Assembly (NCBI RefSeq): GCF_946480305.1
Contig: NZ_CAMLJQ010000015.1
Coordinates: 1 to 64,000, forward strand
Direction: 5' to 3'
DNA length: 64,000 nt
From: an uncultured Caldimonas sp.
GTDB lineage: Bacteria; Pseudomonadota; Gammaproteobacteria; Burkholderiales; Burkholderiaceae
The number at the start of each line of letters is the position of its first letter. The stretch's first letter is position 1. The position numbers were made by a program, and so were the translations under genes. The notes under the pieces are model-generated. The model had not been told where the DNA came from. It was given only the letters and a program-made list of their open reading frames with translations, and did no database searches. This document shows positions 17,601-26,204 of the stretch, piece by piece.

Positions 17601-17752
17601 ACGCGCTGGCGGGCTACACCGGCAAGACGGCGGCACTACACCCGGTCTTGGCGGGCGGCAGCGATGCGCGCGTCAAGACTGCGGCGTTCACGAGCGCAAC
17701 CGGTATTTTCACTATTCCCGCCCGCACGGTTGCTGTGTTTGTAGAGCCGTGA
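14687..17752 (+). CDS. Pullulanase-type alpha-1,6-glucosidase lipoprotein (GH13)
   Basis: This 1021-residue enzyme debranches pullulan, glycogen or starch limit dextrins. A lipoprotein signal with lipobox LAAC places the lipidated cysteine at residue 28, followed by a Gly/Asp-rich linker. Domains in order: a CBM41-like starch-binding region ([20 protein letters not shown]), an inserted beta domain, a CBM48-like region ([17 protein letters not shown]), the GH13 barrel and a C-terminal beta domain. Catalytic motifs are intact: DVVYNHT, nucleophile D617 in GFRFDIMGH, acid/base E647 in YYGEAWNFG and D778 in VHDGETLYD. The pullulanase signature [16 protein letters not shown] is present. The classical Klebsiella homologue is exported by a type II system, which this genome also encodes at 53037-64000. 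Confidence 0.95.
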   Translation: MHSAIKPGWRRALTVGACVAATVWLAACGGGGGDSAPGDGDGGSGGGVPAETMRVHYQRADNAYSDWAVYAWNGPVNPSKDWPGTPRYVFSNTDGYGGFVDIPLNLSAGKMDFLLNNADGGKDGDCDRTVNFASDLATKGQEVWLKQGDCSVYASADAASGLNLATARGLWLERGTVAWPGLPGGGVVKLHHAANGGIQVSASGVAGADDAIELSNGELSDALKERFRHVATAPAFEVPATALTRVPELLKGQLVLTREVDGRIVDATLLQTQGVLDDVYAAQAVNQTLGVSFAGDGTPTFRLWAPTARAVSLKIVGGDTLPMTLDAASGVWSVTGDKDWTNSAYYTYSVQVYSRADGGVVTNEVTDPYAVTLNANSQAAMVADLGSAALKPAGWDGHAVPSLEAPEDSVLYELHVRDFSVNDTTVPAASRGKYKAFTATASNGMTHLQSMADAGLTHVHLLPVYDINTINEVDCVTPTITPAGPTSEAPQAAVTAVKDQDCFNWGYDPRHYGAPEGSYATDPANGAVRVREFREMVKSLHESGLRVVMDVVYNHTSGNFLDKIVPGYYYRLNGDGFIEKSTCCDNTAPEYAMMEKLMIDTLKIWAQQYAIDGFRFDIMGHIPKSAMVKAQAETDAAAGRPLYYYGEAWNFGEVANDRMFVQARQANMAGTGIGSFSDRIRDSIRGGGPFDAGVDMVKNQGFISGQCYDRNAQHTGACTDEQRADLHHRQNLIRLGMAGSIRDFMLNGKAASEYDYGGQQAGYTADPQEVINYAGVHDGETLYDISQLKHPSDTTAAERARAQVVALGTVLMGQGVPFLHAGDELLRSKSLDRDSYNSGDWFNRIDWTGATNYFGEMGLPPAEKNRGENGEGWELMKPFLSNAAAKPDATLIAAARDAIKDLMRVRKDSTMFRLRTGADVKSCVSFPDAAAQKDGLIVMRIAGQKAGGGACGDGKYASVVVLVNASATAQSYALAGYTGKTAALHPVLAGGSDARVKTAAFTSATGIFTIPARTVAVFVEP

Positions 17753-17796
17753 CCGGATAAAAACGTTGTTTTGCCGCATCCCGGCACGTTGAATCG

Positions 17797-17829
17797 AAGG
17801 CTGTCGGCCCCCGCCGGCGGCCTTTTTTT
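17797..17829 (+). terminator. Intrinsic terminator after the pullulanase gene
   Basis: AAGGCTGTCGGC (17797-17808) pairs with GCCGGCGGCCTT (17813-17824), including two G:T pairs, around a short C loop and is followed directly by a run of T residues. It separates the pullulanase gene from the amino acid transporter genes. Confidence 0.85.
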
Positions 17830-17882
17830 GTGCCCAAAGCGGTCAAAATGCAAGTTTTCCGAATTCGACGAGGTTCCCTCTC

Positions 17883-18764
17883 ATGCATACCTTGAGTCTT
17901 GTTTCGACCCCCCTGTGGCAGCGTGCTGCCATGCTGATGGCCGGCCTCGTGCTCGCCGCCTGCGGCAAGCAGCCCGAACCCGCGCCCGCTCCAGCCCCGA
18001 CGACCGAAGCGTCCGCTCCCGCTCCGTTACCCGCGCCCGCCAAGGTGTACGTGGTCGGCACCGACGCCGCCTACGCGCCCTTCGAGTCCCAGAACGAGAA
18101 GGGCGAGATCGTCGGTTTCGACATCGACGTCGTCAGCGCCATCGCGCAGAAGGGCGGCTTCGAGGTCAAGTTCGTCAACACGCCCTGGGAAGGCATCTTC
18201 AACACGCTGCAGCAGGGCGACCGCGATTTCCTGGTGTCGGCGATCACGATCACCGACGAGCGCAAGCAGACGATGGACTTCTCCGACCCGTACTTCGACG
18301 CGCGCCAGCTGATCGCGGTACGCGAGAACTCCAAGGTCGCCAAGTTCGACGACCTGAAGAAGCTGAAGGTCGGCGTTCAGACCGGCACCACCGGTGACGA
18401 GGTCGTGACCAAGCTGCTCGGCAAGAACAGCACCAACGTCAAGCGCTTCGAGTCGACCCCCCTGGCACTGCAGGAACTGCAGGCCGGCGGCGTGGACGCC
18501 GTGGTGGCGGACAACGGTGTGATCGAGAACTACGTCGCCAACAACACCGGCGCCAAGTTCAAGACGGTCAGCGACGACTCCTTCGCCGCCGAGCAATACG
18601 GCCTGGCCGTGCGCAAGGGCAACACCGAACTGCTGGAGAAGCTGAACAAGGGCCTGGCCGACATCAAGGCCGACGGCACCTACGACCAGATCTACGCCAA
18701 GTACTTCGGCGCCAAGAAGGCCGAAGCACCGGCAGCCGCTGCGTCGCCGGCCTCCGGCGGTTAA
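17883..18764 (+). CDS. Polar amino acid ABC transporter substrate-binding lipoprotein
   Basis: A 293-residue binding protein of the cluster F (SBP_bac_3) family. The signal sequence ends in a lipobox LAAC with the lipidated C27, followed by a Pro/Ala-rich tether up to about residue 50. The family opening VVGTDAAYAPFESQNEKGEI, the fold marker GFDIDVVSAIA, and DFLVSAITITDERK with FSDPYF are all clear. Such proteins deliver basic or polar amino acids to a HisM/GlnP-type permease. The permease follows 18 bp later, but the expected ATPase gene is not adjacent. Confidence 0.92.
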   Translation: MHTLSLVSTPLWQRAAMLMAGLVLAACGKQPEPAPAPAPTTEASAPAPLPAPAKVYVVGTDAAYAPFESQNEKGEIVGFDIDVVSAIAQKGGFEVKFVNTPWEGIFNTLQQGDRDFLVSAITITDERKQTMDFSDPYFDARQLIAVRENSKVAKFDDLKKLKVGVQTGTTGDEVVTKLLGKNSTNVKRFESTPLALQELQAGGVDAVVADNGVIENYVANNTGAKFKTVSDDSFAAEQYGLAVRKGNTELLEKLNKGLADIKADGTYDQIYAKYFGAKKAEAPAAAASPASGG

Positions 18765-18782
18765 GGCACGAGGAATCACCTC

Positions 18783-19535
18783 GTGGATTTGCGCTGGGAG
18801 ATCCTGTCCGGCTACGTGCCGCTGTTCACCGCCGGCCTGTTGATGACCATCAAGCTCACGCTGGTGGCCATCACCGCAGGCCTGGCGCTGGGGCTGGTGC
18901 TCGGGCTGGTCAGCAGTTCGCGCAATGCGCCCCGGCCCAAGTCGATGCTGGCGCTGGTGCTGCTGAAGCCCGCCCAGTGGCTGACGCTGGCGTACGTGAC
19001 GTTCTTTCGCGGCACGCCGCTGTTCGTGCAGATCCTGCTGGTGCACTTTGCGCTGATGCCCACCCTGATCCAGCCCGAACACGGGCTGCTGCTCACGGGT
19101 GACGCGGCAATCGCGTTCCGGCAGGAGCACGGGGCGTTCTTCTCGGGGGCGCTCGCGCTCACGTTGAACGCTGGCGCCTACATCTCCGAGATCTTCCGCG
19201 CCGGCATCCAGTCCATCCACACCGGCCAGACCCAGGCGGCCTACAGCCTTGGCCTCACGCACGCACAGAGCATGCGCTACGTGATCCTGCCGCAGGCCTT
19301 CCGCCGCATGGTGCCGCCGCTGGTGAACGAAGGCGTCACGCTGATCAAGGACTCCTCGCTGGTCTCCGCGATCGGCCTGGCGGAGCTGGCACTTGCCGCA
19401 CGGACGGTGGCCGGCGCCTACTCGCGCTACTGGGAGCCGTATCTTGCGATCTCGGTCATGTACCTGGTGCTGACGCTGGTGCTCTCGTTGCTGGCCAAGA
19501 AGCTGGAGGCGCCCGCCCATCTGCGCGGTCGGTAG
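18783..19535 (+). CDS. Polar amino acid ABC transporter permease
   Basis: A 250-residue permease of the HisMQ/GlnP family starting at GTG 18783. The N-terminal segment [20 protein letters not shown], the motif [17 protein letters not shown] and the EAA loop [30 protein letters not shown] region with G at the conserved position are visible. It forms the inner-membrane channel for the binding lipoprotein upstream. A rho-independent terminator follows at once and htpG comes next, so the ATPase partner must be encoded elsewhere. An insertion of about 30 residues ([20 protein letters not shown]) lies between the second and third segments. Confidence 0.92.
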   Translation: MDLRWEILSGYVPLFTAGLLMTIKLTLVAITAGLALGLVLGLVSSSRNAPRPKSMLALVLLKPAQWLTLAYVTFFRGTPLFVQILLVHFALMPTLIQPEHGLLLTGDAAIAFRQEHGAFFSGALALTLNAGAYISEIFRAGIQSIHTGQTQAAYSLGLTHAQSMRYVILPQAFRRMVPPLVNEGVTLIKDSSLVSAIGLAELALAARTVAGAYSRYWEPYLAISVMYLVLTLVLSLLAKKLEAPAHLRGR

Positions 19536-19552
19536 CCCGCGCACCCTCGAAA

Positions 19553-19582
19553 AACGCCGGCCTCGCGCCGGCGTTCTTGTTT
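19553..19582 (+). terminator. Intrinsic terminator after the amino acid permease gene
   Basis: AACGCCGGC (19553-19561) and GCCGGCGTT (19567-19575) form a nine-pair stem with a five-base loop, followed by CTTGTTT. It isolates htpG from the upstream transport genes. Confidence 0.8.
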
Positions 19583-19599
19583 CTGGCACGCTGCCTGCC

Positions 19600-19626
19600 C
19601 TTGAAACACGGCGATCCGCCCCTATC
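19600..19626 (+). promoter_or_regulatory. Sigma-32 heat-shock promoter of htpG
   Basis: CTTGAAA (19600-19606) is an exact match to the sigma-32 -35 consensus, and CCCCTATC (19619-19626) is close to the -10 consensus CCCCATNT, with a 12-base spacer. The predicted start near 19634 leaves a leader of about 35 bases before the htpG ATG. Confidence 0.8.
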
Positions 19627-19668
19627 CTTGCCGCCGCAACCCCATTCCAACAAGTCACGGGACACGCC

Positions 19669-21537
19669 ATGGACAAACAGACCCTGTCATTCCAAGCCGA
19701 AGTCAAGCAGCTCCTGCACCTGGTTGCGCACTCGCTCTATTCGAACAAGGAGATCTTTCTGCGCGAGCTGATCTCCAATGCGTCGGATGCTTGCGACAAG
19801 CTGCGTTTCGAGGCGCTGAACAACGGCGCGCTCTATGAAGACCAGCCCAACCTGGAAGTGCGCGTCGGCTTCGACAAGGAAGCGAAAACCATCACGATCA
19901 GCGACAACGGCATCGGCCTGTCGGCCGAGGAGGCCATTGCGAACCTGGGCACCATCGCCAAGAGCGGCACCCGGGAGTTCATGGACAAGCTCTCCGGCGA
20001 CCAGCAGAAGGATGCGCAGCTGATCGGTCAGTTCGGCGTCGGCTTCTACAGCGGCTTCATCGTGGCCGATCGCATCACCGTCGAGTCGCGCCGCGCCGGT
20101 CTGAAGCCGGAAGAGGGCGTGCGCTGGAGCAGTGGCGGCACCGGCGACTTCGAGGTCGAGACGATCACGCGCGACAAGCGCGGCACCGACGTGATCCTGC
20201 ACCTGCGCGACAGCGAGGCCGAATACCTGAGCACCTGGAAGCTCAAGTCCATCATCAGCCGCTATTCCGACCACATCTCCCTGCCGATCTTGATGCGCAA
20301 GGAAGAGTGGGACAAGGACAAGAGCGAGTACGTGCAGAAAGACGAGTGGGAAACCGTCAACCAGGCCGCCGCGCTGTGGACTCGCTCCAAGAGCGATCTG
20401 ACCGAGGAGCAGTACCACGAGTTCTACAAGCAGCTGAGCTACGACACCGAGCCGCCGCTGGCCTACACCCACAACCGCGTCGAGGGGCGCAGCGAGTACA
20501 CGCAGCTGCTCTACATCCCCGCCAAGGCGCCGTTCGACCTGTGGAACCGCGACAAGCGCGGCGGCGTGAAGCTCTACGTCAAGCGCGTGTTCATCATGGA
20601 CGACGCCGAGGCGCTGATGCCGGTGTACCTGCGCTTCGTCAAGGGCGTGATCGACTCGGCCGACCTGCCGCTCAACGTGAGCCGCGAACTGCTGCAGGAA
20701 AGTCGCGACGTGAAGGCCATCCGCGAGGGCTCGACCAAGCGCGTGCTGAGCATGCTCGAAGACCTCGCTGAGAACCACAAGGACAAGTACGCGAGCTTCT
20801 GGAAGGAGTTCGGCTCGGTGCTGAAGGAAGGCGTGGGCGAGGACAACGCCAACCGGGAGCGGCTGGCGAAGCTGCTGCGCTTTGCGTCCACCGAGGCCGA
20901 TGAGGGCGTGTCGTTCGCCGACTATGTGGGCCGCATGAAGGAAGGCCAGGAGGCGATCTACTACATCACCGCCGAAACGCTGGCGGCGGCCCGCAACAGC
21001 CCGCAGCTGGAGATCTTCCGCAAGAAGGGCATCGAGGTGCTGCTGTTGACCGACCGCGTCGACGAGTGGATGCTGAGCCACCTCTACGAGTTCGACGGCA
21101 AGCCGCTGCAGAGCGTGGCCAAGGGATCGGTGGACCTGGGCAAGCTGCAGGACGATGAGGAGAAGAAGAAGGCCGAGGAAGCTGCCTCCGCGATCAAGCC
21201 GTTGCTCGACAAGCTGAAGGATGCGCTGAAGGACAAGGCCCGCGATGTGCGCGTGACCACCCGGCTGGTCGACTCGCCTGCCTGCCTGGTGAGCGAGGAG
21301 GGCGACATGAGCGGCCACCTCGCACGGCTGCTGAAACAAGCGGGGCAGAAGGCGCCCGACAGCAAGCCCGTGCTCGAAATCAATCCTGACCACGCGCTCG
21401 TGAAGCGCCTGGACGGCAGCGAGCACTTCGACGATCTGGCGCACATCCTGTTCGATCAGGCCTTGCTGGCCGAAGGCGGTCATCTCGACGATCCCGCGGC
21501 GTACGTGAAGCGCGTCAACGCGCTGCTGACCGGTTGA
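19669..21537 (+). CDS. htpG: Molecular chaperone HtpG (Hsp90)
   Basis: This 622-residue protein has the full bacterial Hsp90 architecture. The N-terminal GHKL ATPase has [26 protein letters not shown] and [17 protein letters not shown]. The middle domain contains the catalytic arginine region [20 protein letters not shown], and a C-terminal dimerisation domain follows. HtpG is a cytosolic ATP-dependent chaperone that remodels clients with DnaK. The sigma-32 promoter just upstream predicts heat induction. The gene is monocistronic, with terminators on both sides. Confidence 0.98.
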   Translation: MDKQTLSFQAEVKQLLHLVAHSLYSNKEIFLRELISNASDACDKLRFEALNNGALYEDQPNLEVRVGFDKEAKTITISDNGIGLSAEEAIANLGTIAKSGTREFMDKLSGDQQKDAQLIGQFGVGFYSGFIVADRITVESRRAGLKPEEGVRWSSGGTGDFEVETITRDKRGTDVILHLRDSEAEYLSTWKLKSIISRYSDHISLPILMRKEEWDKDKSEYVQKDEWETVNQAAALWTRSKSDLTEEQYHEFYKQLSYDTEPPLAYTHNRVEGRSEYTQLLYIPAKAPFDLWNRDKRGGVKLYVKRVFIMDDAEALMPVYLRFVKGVIDSADLPLNVSRELLQESRDVKAIREGSTKRVLSMLEDLAENHKDKYASFWKEFGSVLKEGVGEDNANRERLAKLLRFASTEADEGVSFADYVGRMKEGQEAIYYITAETLAAARNSPQLEIFRKKGIEVLLLTDRVDEWMLSHLYEFDGKPLQSVAKGSVDLGKLQDDEEKKKAEEAASAIKPLLDKLKDALKDKARDVRVTTRLVDSPACLVSEEGDMSGHLARLLKQAGQKAPDSKPVLEINPDHALVKRLDGSEHFDDLAHILFDQALLAEGGHLDDPAAYVKRVNALLTG

Positions 21538-21555
21538 GAGAGCCGTCGATCCCAC

Positions 21556-21585
21556 AAAAAAAGCCGCCCGAGGGCGGCTTTTTTA
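21556..21585. terminator. Bidirectional terminator between htpG and the PEP-CTERM gene
   Basis: AAAAAGCCGCCC and GGGCGGCTTTTTT form a perfect stem of about twelve pairs around a two-base loop (21557-21584). A-run on one side and T-run on the other let it serve both convergent genes. Confidence 0.88.
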
Positions 21586-21612
21586 CCGGTGTGCGGTCTC
21601 AGACCAGGAGGT

Positions 21613-22224
21613 TCAATCCTGGCGGCGACGACGGCGCGCCATGAAGCCGACGGCACCGAGGCCGGCGAGCATCAGAGCGTACGTCTCGGGTTCCGGCACC
21701 GGCACGAGGCTGATGCCCACGACGAGATCGTCGTAGTCGGCGTCATAGATGTGACCATCGTTGAAGCCGAGGATGAAGTCGTACTTGCCGAAGGCGGGGT
21801 TGCCCTCAGCGACGGCGGAGCCGGCGGTCACGGTGTAGCTGGCGTAGGCGGAGCTGGGGCCGCCGTTGCCGACCACGTCGCCGTCGATCGTGTCGGTGAA
21901 CAGGAAATCCAGCGCGCCGGCAGCCACGTCGATCGTGAAGCTGTCGCCGACGCCAGTGGTCATGTTGTTGATGACCAGATCACCGAACGTCAGGGTGTTG
22001 GTGTGCCAGGCGTTGTCCTTGCCGAGGAAGGTGACGGTCAAGGCGCCGCCGAGGCCGGCGTCCAGCAGACCATTCTGGGTGCCGCTGTTCAGCGTGCCCG
22101 TGAAGGTTGCCGGCGTACCGTCGTACCCCGAGAACGTGATGTCCGAGCCACCGGACACGGAAAGTTGGGCACTGGCTGCGGTGGTAGCCATCGCAAGACC
22201 GAGCGCCAGCAAATGACGTTTCAT
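21613..22224 (-). CDS. PEP-CTERM sorting domain-containing protein
   Basis: A 203-residue exported protein. A signal peptide (MKRHLLALGLAMATTAASA) is followed by a beta-rich, Gly/Thr-rich body of unknown function. The tail is a textbook PEP-CTERM signal: VPVPEPETYALMLAGLGAVG, then an arginine cluster. Such tails are recognised by exosortase, usually together with exopolysaccharide synthesis genes, none of which lies in this window. CAGGAGG precedes the ATG. It is downstream of srkA on the same strand, after a 141-bp structured region. The body sequence resembles filament/matrix-type PEP-CTERM cargo but I cannot name a function. Confidence 0.9.
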   Translation of the reverse strand: MKRHLLALGLAMATTAASAQLSVSGGSDITFSGYDGTPATFTGTLNSGTQNGLLDAGLGGALTVTFLGKDNAWHTNTLTFGDLVINNMTTGVGDSFTIDVAAGALDFLFTDTIDGDVVGNGGPSSAYASYTVTAGSAVAEGNPAFGKYDFILGFNDGHIYDADYDDLVVGISLVPVPEPETYALMLAGLGAVGFMARRRRRQD

Positions 22225-22365
22225 TCAAATCCTCCTGAAGGTAAAGAGCCCTTTTCGGGCGATATCGCATGGGGCTACCGGAGGGTAGAGCCCGCTGCGA
22301 AAACCTTCAGGCCCTCAAGTGAGGGTGCACTCCCGCGCTGAGCGGGCACGGTATTGGCTACCGCG
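22225..22365 (-). promoter_or_regulatory. Structured leader region upstream of the PEP-CTERM gene
   Basis: Read leftward, this 141-bp gap holds a series of short hairpins: CGGTA/TACCG, CCCGC/GCGGG, CCCTCA/TGAGGG, a GGGCT...AGCCC element, and GCCC-GAAAA-GGGC followed by TCTTT. The last one ends just before the ribosome-binding site CAGGAGG, resembling an attenuator. I could not match it to GEMM, cobalamin or another known riboswitch. Confidence 0.35.
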
Positions 22366-23364
22366 TTACGACAGTGACATATCTTCTTGCATTGCCTCAA
22401 TTTGTTCGCGCAGCCGCACCACTTGCTCTGACCAGTATGCGGAGCCGCCGAACCAGGGAAATGCTGGCGGGAAGGCCGGGTCAGCCCACCGCCGTGCGAG
22501 CCACGCACTGTGATGAATCAGCCGCAAAGTGCGCAAAGGCTCGATCAGCTGTAACTCGTGACGGTTGAAGGGCACAAAGTGTTCGTAACCCTCCAACACA
22601 CATGCGAGCTGCCGTTGCATCGCCGCGTGGTTCCCGGACAACAGCATCCACAGGTCCTGGACCGCCGGGCCCATGCGGGCGTCGTCGAGGTCGACGAAGT
22701 GAGGTCCGGTCGGCGTCCACAGGATGTTGCCCAGATGGCAGTCGCCATGCAGCCGCAGCCGGGTGAAGCCGCCGGCCTCGGCGAAGCGCTGCGCAACGAG
22801 TTCGAGGGCCTGCTGCAAGGCGCTCCGCCACGCGGGCTCGACATCGGGCGGGATGCAGCGGTGTGTGAGCAGCCAGTCGCGCGACTCCTCGCCGAAGGTT
22901 TGCACGTCGAGCGTAGGGCGGACCATGAACGGCTTGCGCTGCCCGACCGCATGGATGCGACCGAGGAAGCGGCCGATCCACTCGAGCGTGTCCGGATCCT
23001 CGAGTTCCGGCGCTCGGCCGCCGCGGCGGGGATAGGCCGCGAATCGAAAGCCCGCGTGCTCGCCCAGGGTTCCACCGATTGGTGCCAGGTGGAGCGGAGC
23101 GACGACGGGAATCTCCGCTTCTGCCAGCTCCAGCGCAAATTCGTGCTCTTCGAGGATCTGCGCGTCGCTCCAGCGCTCCGGTCGGTAGAACTTCGCCACG
23201 ATGGGGTCGCCGTCTTCCAGGAACACCTGGAAGACGCGGTTTTCGTAGGAGTTGAGCTGGATCAGCCGGCCGTCTCCGCGCAGGCCGACGTGATCGAGCG
23301 CGTCTAGCACCACATCGGGTGTGAGGTCGGAGTAAGGGTGGGGCGAGGGCGGTGTGGCGGGCAT
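22366..23364 (-). CDS. srkA: Stress response serine/threonine kinase SrkA (YihE family)
   Basis: The 332-residue protein belongs to the APH/choline-kinase-like fold. The N-terminal lobe starts near YSDLTPDVVLDALDHVGLRG and reads VFQVFLEDGDPIVAKFYRPE with the ATP-contacting lysine in VAKFYRP. The catalytic loop is LRLHGDCHLGNILW and the metal-binding aspartate is in HFVDLDDARMGP. In E. coli SrkA is a cytoplasmic kinase that protects against stress-induced death, acting downstream of Cpx. The length agrees with the family (about 328). It is followed by the PEP-CTERM gene on the same strand. Confidence 0.93.
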   Translation of the reverse strand: MPATPPSPHPYSDLTPDVVLDALDHVGLRGDGRLIQLNSYENRVFQVFLEDGDPIVAKFYRPERWSDAQILEEHEFALELAEAEIPVVAPLHLAPIGGTLGEHAGFRFAAYPRRGGRAPELEDPDTLEWIGRFLGRIHAVGQRKPFMVRPTLDVQTFGEESRDWLLTHRCIPPDVEPAWRSALQQALELVAQRFAEAGGFTRLRLHGDCHLGNILWTPTGPHFVDLDDARMGPAVQDLWMLLSGNHAAMQRQLACVLEGYEHFVPFNRHELQLIEPLRTLRLIHHSAWLARRWADPAFPPAFPWFGGSAYWSEQVVRLREQIEAMQEDMSLS

Positions 23365-23404
23365 GACCGCATCCTAACCATTCGCCTCGCCGCGAGGCGG
23401 CACG

Positions 23405-24184
23405 TCAGCGTGTGGGGGTGGCCGACGCCGACGTGTCGATGACCACCGCAGCGACTTCGCTTTCCGGCCCGAGGGTGGGCACGGGCGGTGTCGGTGCCGT
23501 GGCCGGGGTGGGGGCCAGCGGGGTGAAGCCGCTTTCGATCAGGCCGTCGAAGCGGCTGTCCGGTGCGAAGAAGGAATCTGGATAGGCCGAGTCCTGCCAG
23601 CCTGCCGCGCGCTGCTCACGGCGCTTCTTGACCGTGGTGGCCAGGGTCTGCTTGGCGTGTGCGAAGCGGGTGGGCGCTTCTGCAGGGGCACTCGTCGCGA
23701 TGGCGCTGGCGTGACCTTCCACTGCAAGCTGTACTTCGGCCAGCGAGGGCAGTTCGTCAGCGTAGAAGCGCAGGTACTGCACTCGGCACGTCTTCAGCAC
23801 GCCGGTCTTGATGGTCAGGGCCCGGCGCGAGCTGTTGTGCCGGCCCTCCACATCGATGGCCGTGATGACCCGCCCGTTCGGCGTGCACAGTGCGAAGGTG
23901 ACATGCAGCGAGCTGATCAGCTCGTGCCAGTAGGCGACGCGGGCCGGTTCGGTCGGTTGGGTGAAGCGCGTCAGAGGCAGTTTCGCCAGCACCACGTAGT
24001 GGGGGAAGGCTTCCCGCAACTGCCGATGCATGCGGCGCTCATCCGCGGTGAAGACGGGGCGCAGCATCAGGTTCCAGTCGCGCGGGAGCGGCACCGAACG
24101 TTTGCGGGTGGTGAACCAGAGGACCACGCCGGCACCGAGTGCGGCAGCGCTTATCAGCGCAGCGATCAGAAGTAGGGTCTGCAT
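23405..24184 (-). CDS. DUF2726-type membrane-anchored protein
   Basis: This 259-residue protein starts at ATG 24184 with one N-terminal membrane helix (LLLIAALISAAALGAGVVLW) followed by a cytoplasmic-looking domain. The core from about residue 40 (LRPVFTADERRMHRQLREAF, then HVTFALCTPNGRVITAIDVE) resembles the DUF2726 fold, a nuclease-like domain whose function is undefined. The C-terminus is a Pro/Ala/Thr-rich tail, probably disordered. A longer reading frame upstream has no ribosome-binding site and overlaps non-coding sequence. It is monocistronic or cotranscribed with the acetyltransferase upstream. Confidence 0.75.
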   Translation of the reverse strand: MQTLLLIAALISAAALGAGVVLWFTTRKRSVPLPRDWNLMLRPVFTADERRMHRQLREAFPHYVVLAKLPLTRFTQPTEPARVAYWHELISSLHVTFALCTPNGRVITAIDVEGRHNSSRRALTIKTGVLKTCRVQYLRFYADELPSLAEVQLAVEGHASAIATSAPAEAPTRFAHAKQTLATTVKKRREQRAAGWQDSAYPDSFFAPDSRFDGLIESGFTPLAPTPATAPTPPVPTLGPESEVAAVVIDTSASATPTR

Positions 24185-24327
24185 GGCCTCACCCGGGGCG
24201 GAAAGAGCGATGGAAGTCGGGGTGGATCGGGCGTCGGCTCGAAACGAGCGCGGATGATATCGGCCGGGCCCCGCAGCCTCCATCGCCTATCCAGGGGAGG
24301 AGTGCCCACTCACGCGGACACGGCGCA

Positions 24328-25056
24328 CTATTCGATATGGGAGCCCCGTCGTTCCGCGATGTTGGCCTTCACTTCCGCAAACCCGTCGAGCAGCGCCGAA
24401 AATCGCCGCGCCTGACGCTTGAGCTCGTAGTCGATCTCCGCCGCCTGGCGTTCGAGCAATTGCTCCATGTGGGTGGCCAGTGTGTCGGGTGGGAGCTTGA
24501 GGTGGGCTTCGGCCTCGCCACCCTCGCGCTCGATCACGGCGCCGGCTTTTCGCGCGATCCGCAGCATGGCCGCGTTCTCGCTCAACGCGTGGATGTAGAG
24601 CGTGTCGATCTTGCGGTTGCGTGCGTGGACAACCGCCCGGTCGAAGAGGCGCGCGCCGAAGCCTTTGCCCCGTGCCGACTTCGACACCGACACGCCGAAC
24701 TCCGCCATCGGCGGTCGGCCGGCGATCTGCTGCGGCGCGTCGTAGGCCAGGTGGGCGACGGCGATCAAATGGAGTCGCCGATTGAAGATGCCGAACACCT
24801 CGTCGCGCTCGAAATCCAGCGAGGCCACGTATTTCTCGATCTGCGCATCGGTGGCCGGGTGGCCGAAGCGCAGGTAGCGGTCAGTCGCGTCGAGCGCAAG
24901 AAGGTGCTCGAGGATGCGGCTGCGATGCCGGGGTGCCAGCGAGCGGATCGGCACCCACGAAAACAACGATTCGGCGGGCGGCGTCGCCCGGCTCGGCCGG
25001 TCATGCCGGTCCAGGCGGAAGCCTGGACCGCTGAGTGCGTCTCCAGGAAAGCCCAT
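24328..25056 (-). CDS. GNAT-family N-acetyltransferase
   Basis: The 242-residue protein contains a GNAT domain. The acetyl-CoA pyrophosphate loop is SKSARGKGFGARLFDRAV (R-x-x-G-x-G type), preceded by the beta strand MAEFGVSVS and followed by LYIHALSENAAMLRIARKAG. The substrate is unknown. A C-terminal helical extension of about 60 residues (METLLERQAAEIDYELKRQ-like) is beyond the catalytic domain. The start at 25056 lies 79 bases from the divergent rplM promoter, so the two genes share a regulatory region. Confidence 0.85.
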   Translation of the reverse strand: MGFPGDALSGPGFRLDRHDRPSRATPPAESLFSWVPIRSLAPRHRSRILEHLLALDATDRYLRFGHPATDAQIEKYVASLDFERDEVFGIFNRRLHLIAVAHLAYDAPQQIAGRPPMAEFGVSVSKSARGKGFGARLFDRAVVHARNRKIDTLYIHALSENAAMLRIARKAGAVIEREGGEAEAHLKLPPDTLATHMEQLLERQAAEIDYELKRQARRFSALLDGFAEVKANIAERRGSHIE

Positions 25057-25134
25057 GACGATCTCCTAAGGGTAAACCCGAGGATACACGAAGCCAAGTG
25101 CCCTGACTTGTCACGGGTCAGAGGCGCCAGCACC

Positions 25135-25164
25135 TTGCCTGCACGGCCCGGCTGTAGGTATACT
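25135..25164 (+). promoter_or_regulatory. Sigma-70 promoter of rplM-rpsI
   Basis: TTGCCT (25135-25140) and TATACT (25159-25164), 18 bases apart, match four and five consensus positions. The predicted start near 25171 leaves an unusually long leader of about 180 bases before rplM. Confidence 0.6.
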
Positions 25165-25170
25165 GCTCGG

Positions 25171-25349
25171 CTTTCCCGACTTCAACCCCGGGGAACGCTC
25201 GCGCCTGCATCAAGCTGGTCGGGCGGGTGCCTAAGAGGCTGCAAGCACTTCGCCGCGACGTCGGTGAGGTCACATAAGCAGCACCGACCGCTCCACAGTC
25301 ATCGGCTTCGCCGGTGCATCGGGTTGAGCAAACCTACCTGGATCAACTC
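25171..25349 (+). promoter_or_regulatory. Long 5' leader of rplM
   Basis: The 179-bp leader has no open reading frame of note. It contains an inverted repeat GTCGGTG (25260-25266) / CACCGAC (25282-25288) with a 15-base loop, and a weak ribosome-binding site before the ATG. L13 operons of several bacteria carry autoregulatory leaders, so a protein-binding structure here is plausible but unproven. Confidence 0.35.
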
Positions 25350-25778
25350 ATGAAGACCTTCAGCGCCAAGCCGGCCGAGGTGAAGCACGAGTGGTTTGTG
25401 ATTGACGCCACCGACAAGGTGCTCGGACGTGTCGCCAGCGAAGTGGCACTCCGTCTGCGCGGCAAGCACAAGGCCATCTACACGCCTCACGTCGACACCG
25501 GTGATTTCATCGTCGTCGTCAACGCAGACAAGCTGCGCGTCACCGGCAACAAAGCCGAGCAAAAGGTGTACTACCGCCATTCGGGTTTCCCGGGCGGCAT
25601 CTATGGCACCAAGTTCAAGGACATGCAGGCCAAGCATCCCGGCCGCGCTCTGGAGAAGGCCGTCAAGGGCATGCTCCCGAAGGGTCCTCTGGGCTACGCG
25701 ATGATCAAGAAGCTGAAGGTGTACGCCGGTGAGACGCACCCGCACACTGCACAGCAGCCCAAGGCGCTGGAAATCTAA
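25350..25778 (+). CDS. rplM: 50S ribosomal protein L13
   Basis: A 142-residue protein, the usual length, starting [20 protein letters not shown]. Family motifs [29 protein letters not shown] and [13 protein letters not shown] are present. L13 binds 23S rRNA early and is important for large-subunit assembly. The frame continues upstream to 25314, but the family start and length favour ATG 25350. rpsI follows after 9 bp. Confidence 0.97.
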   Translation: MKTFSAKPAEVKHEWFVIDATDKVLGRVASEVALRLRGKHKAIYTPHVDTGDFIVVVNADKLRVTGNKAEQKVYYRHSGFPGGIYGTKFKDMQAKHPGRALEKAVKGMLPKGPLGYAMIKKLKVYAGETHPHTAQQPKALEI

Positions 25779-25787
25779 GGAGCGGCG

Positions 25788-26180
25788 ATGATCGGCAATT
25801 GGAATTACGGCACCGGCCGCCGCAAGTCTTCTGTGGCCCGTGTGTTCATCAAGAAGGGCACCGGCCAGATCGTGGTCAACGGCAAGCCCGTCGACCAGTA
25901 CTTCGGTCGCCAGACGTCCATCATGATCGTGAAGCAGCCCCTGGTGCTCACGGCCAACGATGCGGCCTTCGACATCAAGGTCAACGTCCACGGTGGTGGC
26001 GAATCCGGCCAGGCCGGCGCGGTGCGCCACGGCATCACGCGTGCGCTGATCGACTACGACGCGGCGCTGAAGCCCCAGCTGAGCCAGGCTGGCTTCGTGA
26101 CGCGTGACGCGCGTGAGGTCGAGCGTAAGAAGGTCGGTCTGCACGGCGCCCGCCGCCGCAAGCAGTTCAGCAAGCGCTGA
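25788..26180 (+). CDS. rpsI: 30S ribosomal protein S9
   Basis: A 130-residue protein with [19 protein letters not shown] near the N-terminus, the core [20 protein letters not shown] and the terminal RRKQFSKR, whose last arginine reaches the P-site tRNA. It is preceded by AAGGAGCGGCG and cotranscribed with rplM. A terminator follows. Confidence 0.97.
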   Translation: MIGNWNYGTGRRKSSVARVFIKKGTGQIVVNGKPVDQYFGRQTSIMIVKQPLVLTANDAAFDIKVNVHGGGESGQAGAVRHGITRALIDYDAALKPQLSQAGFVTRDAREVERKKVGLHGARRRKQFSKR

Positions 26181-26204
26181 TTCGTTTCGGTACTTCTTGC
26201 CCGC

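Noticed and set aside
19687..21555. 622-codon minus-strand frame opposite htpG
   Set aside because: Same length as htpG because it is the mirror frame; no coding evidence.
22225..22365. Cyclic di-GMP (GEMM) riboswitch in the PEP-CTERM leader
   Set aside because: The conserved GEMM junction sequence (ACGCAAAGCC type) is absent; only generic hairpins are seen.
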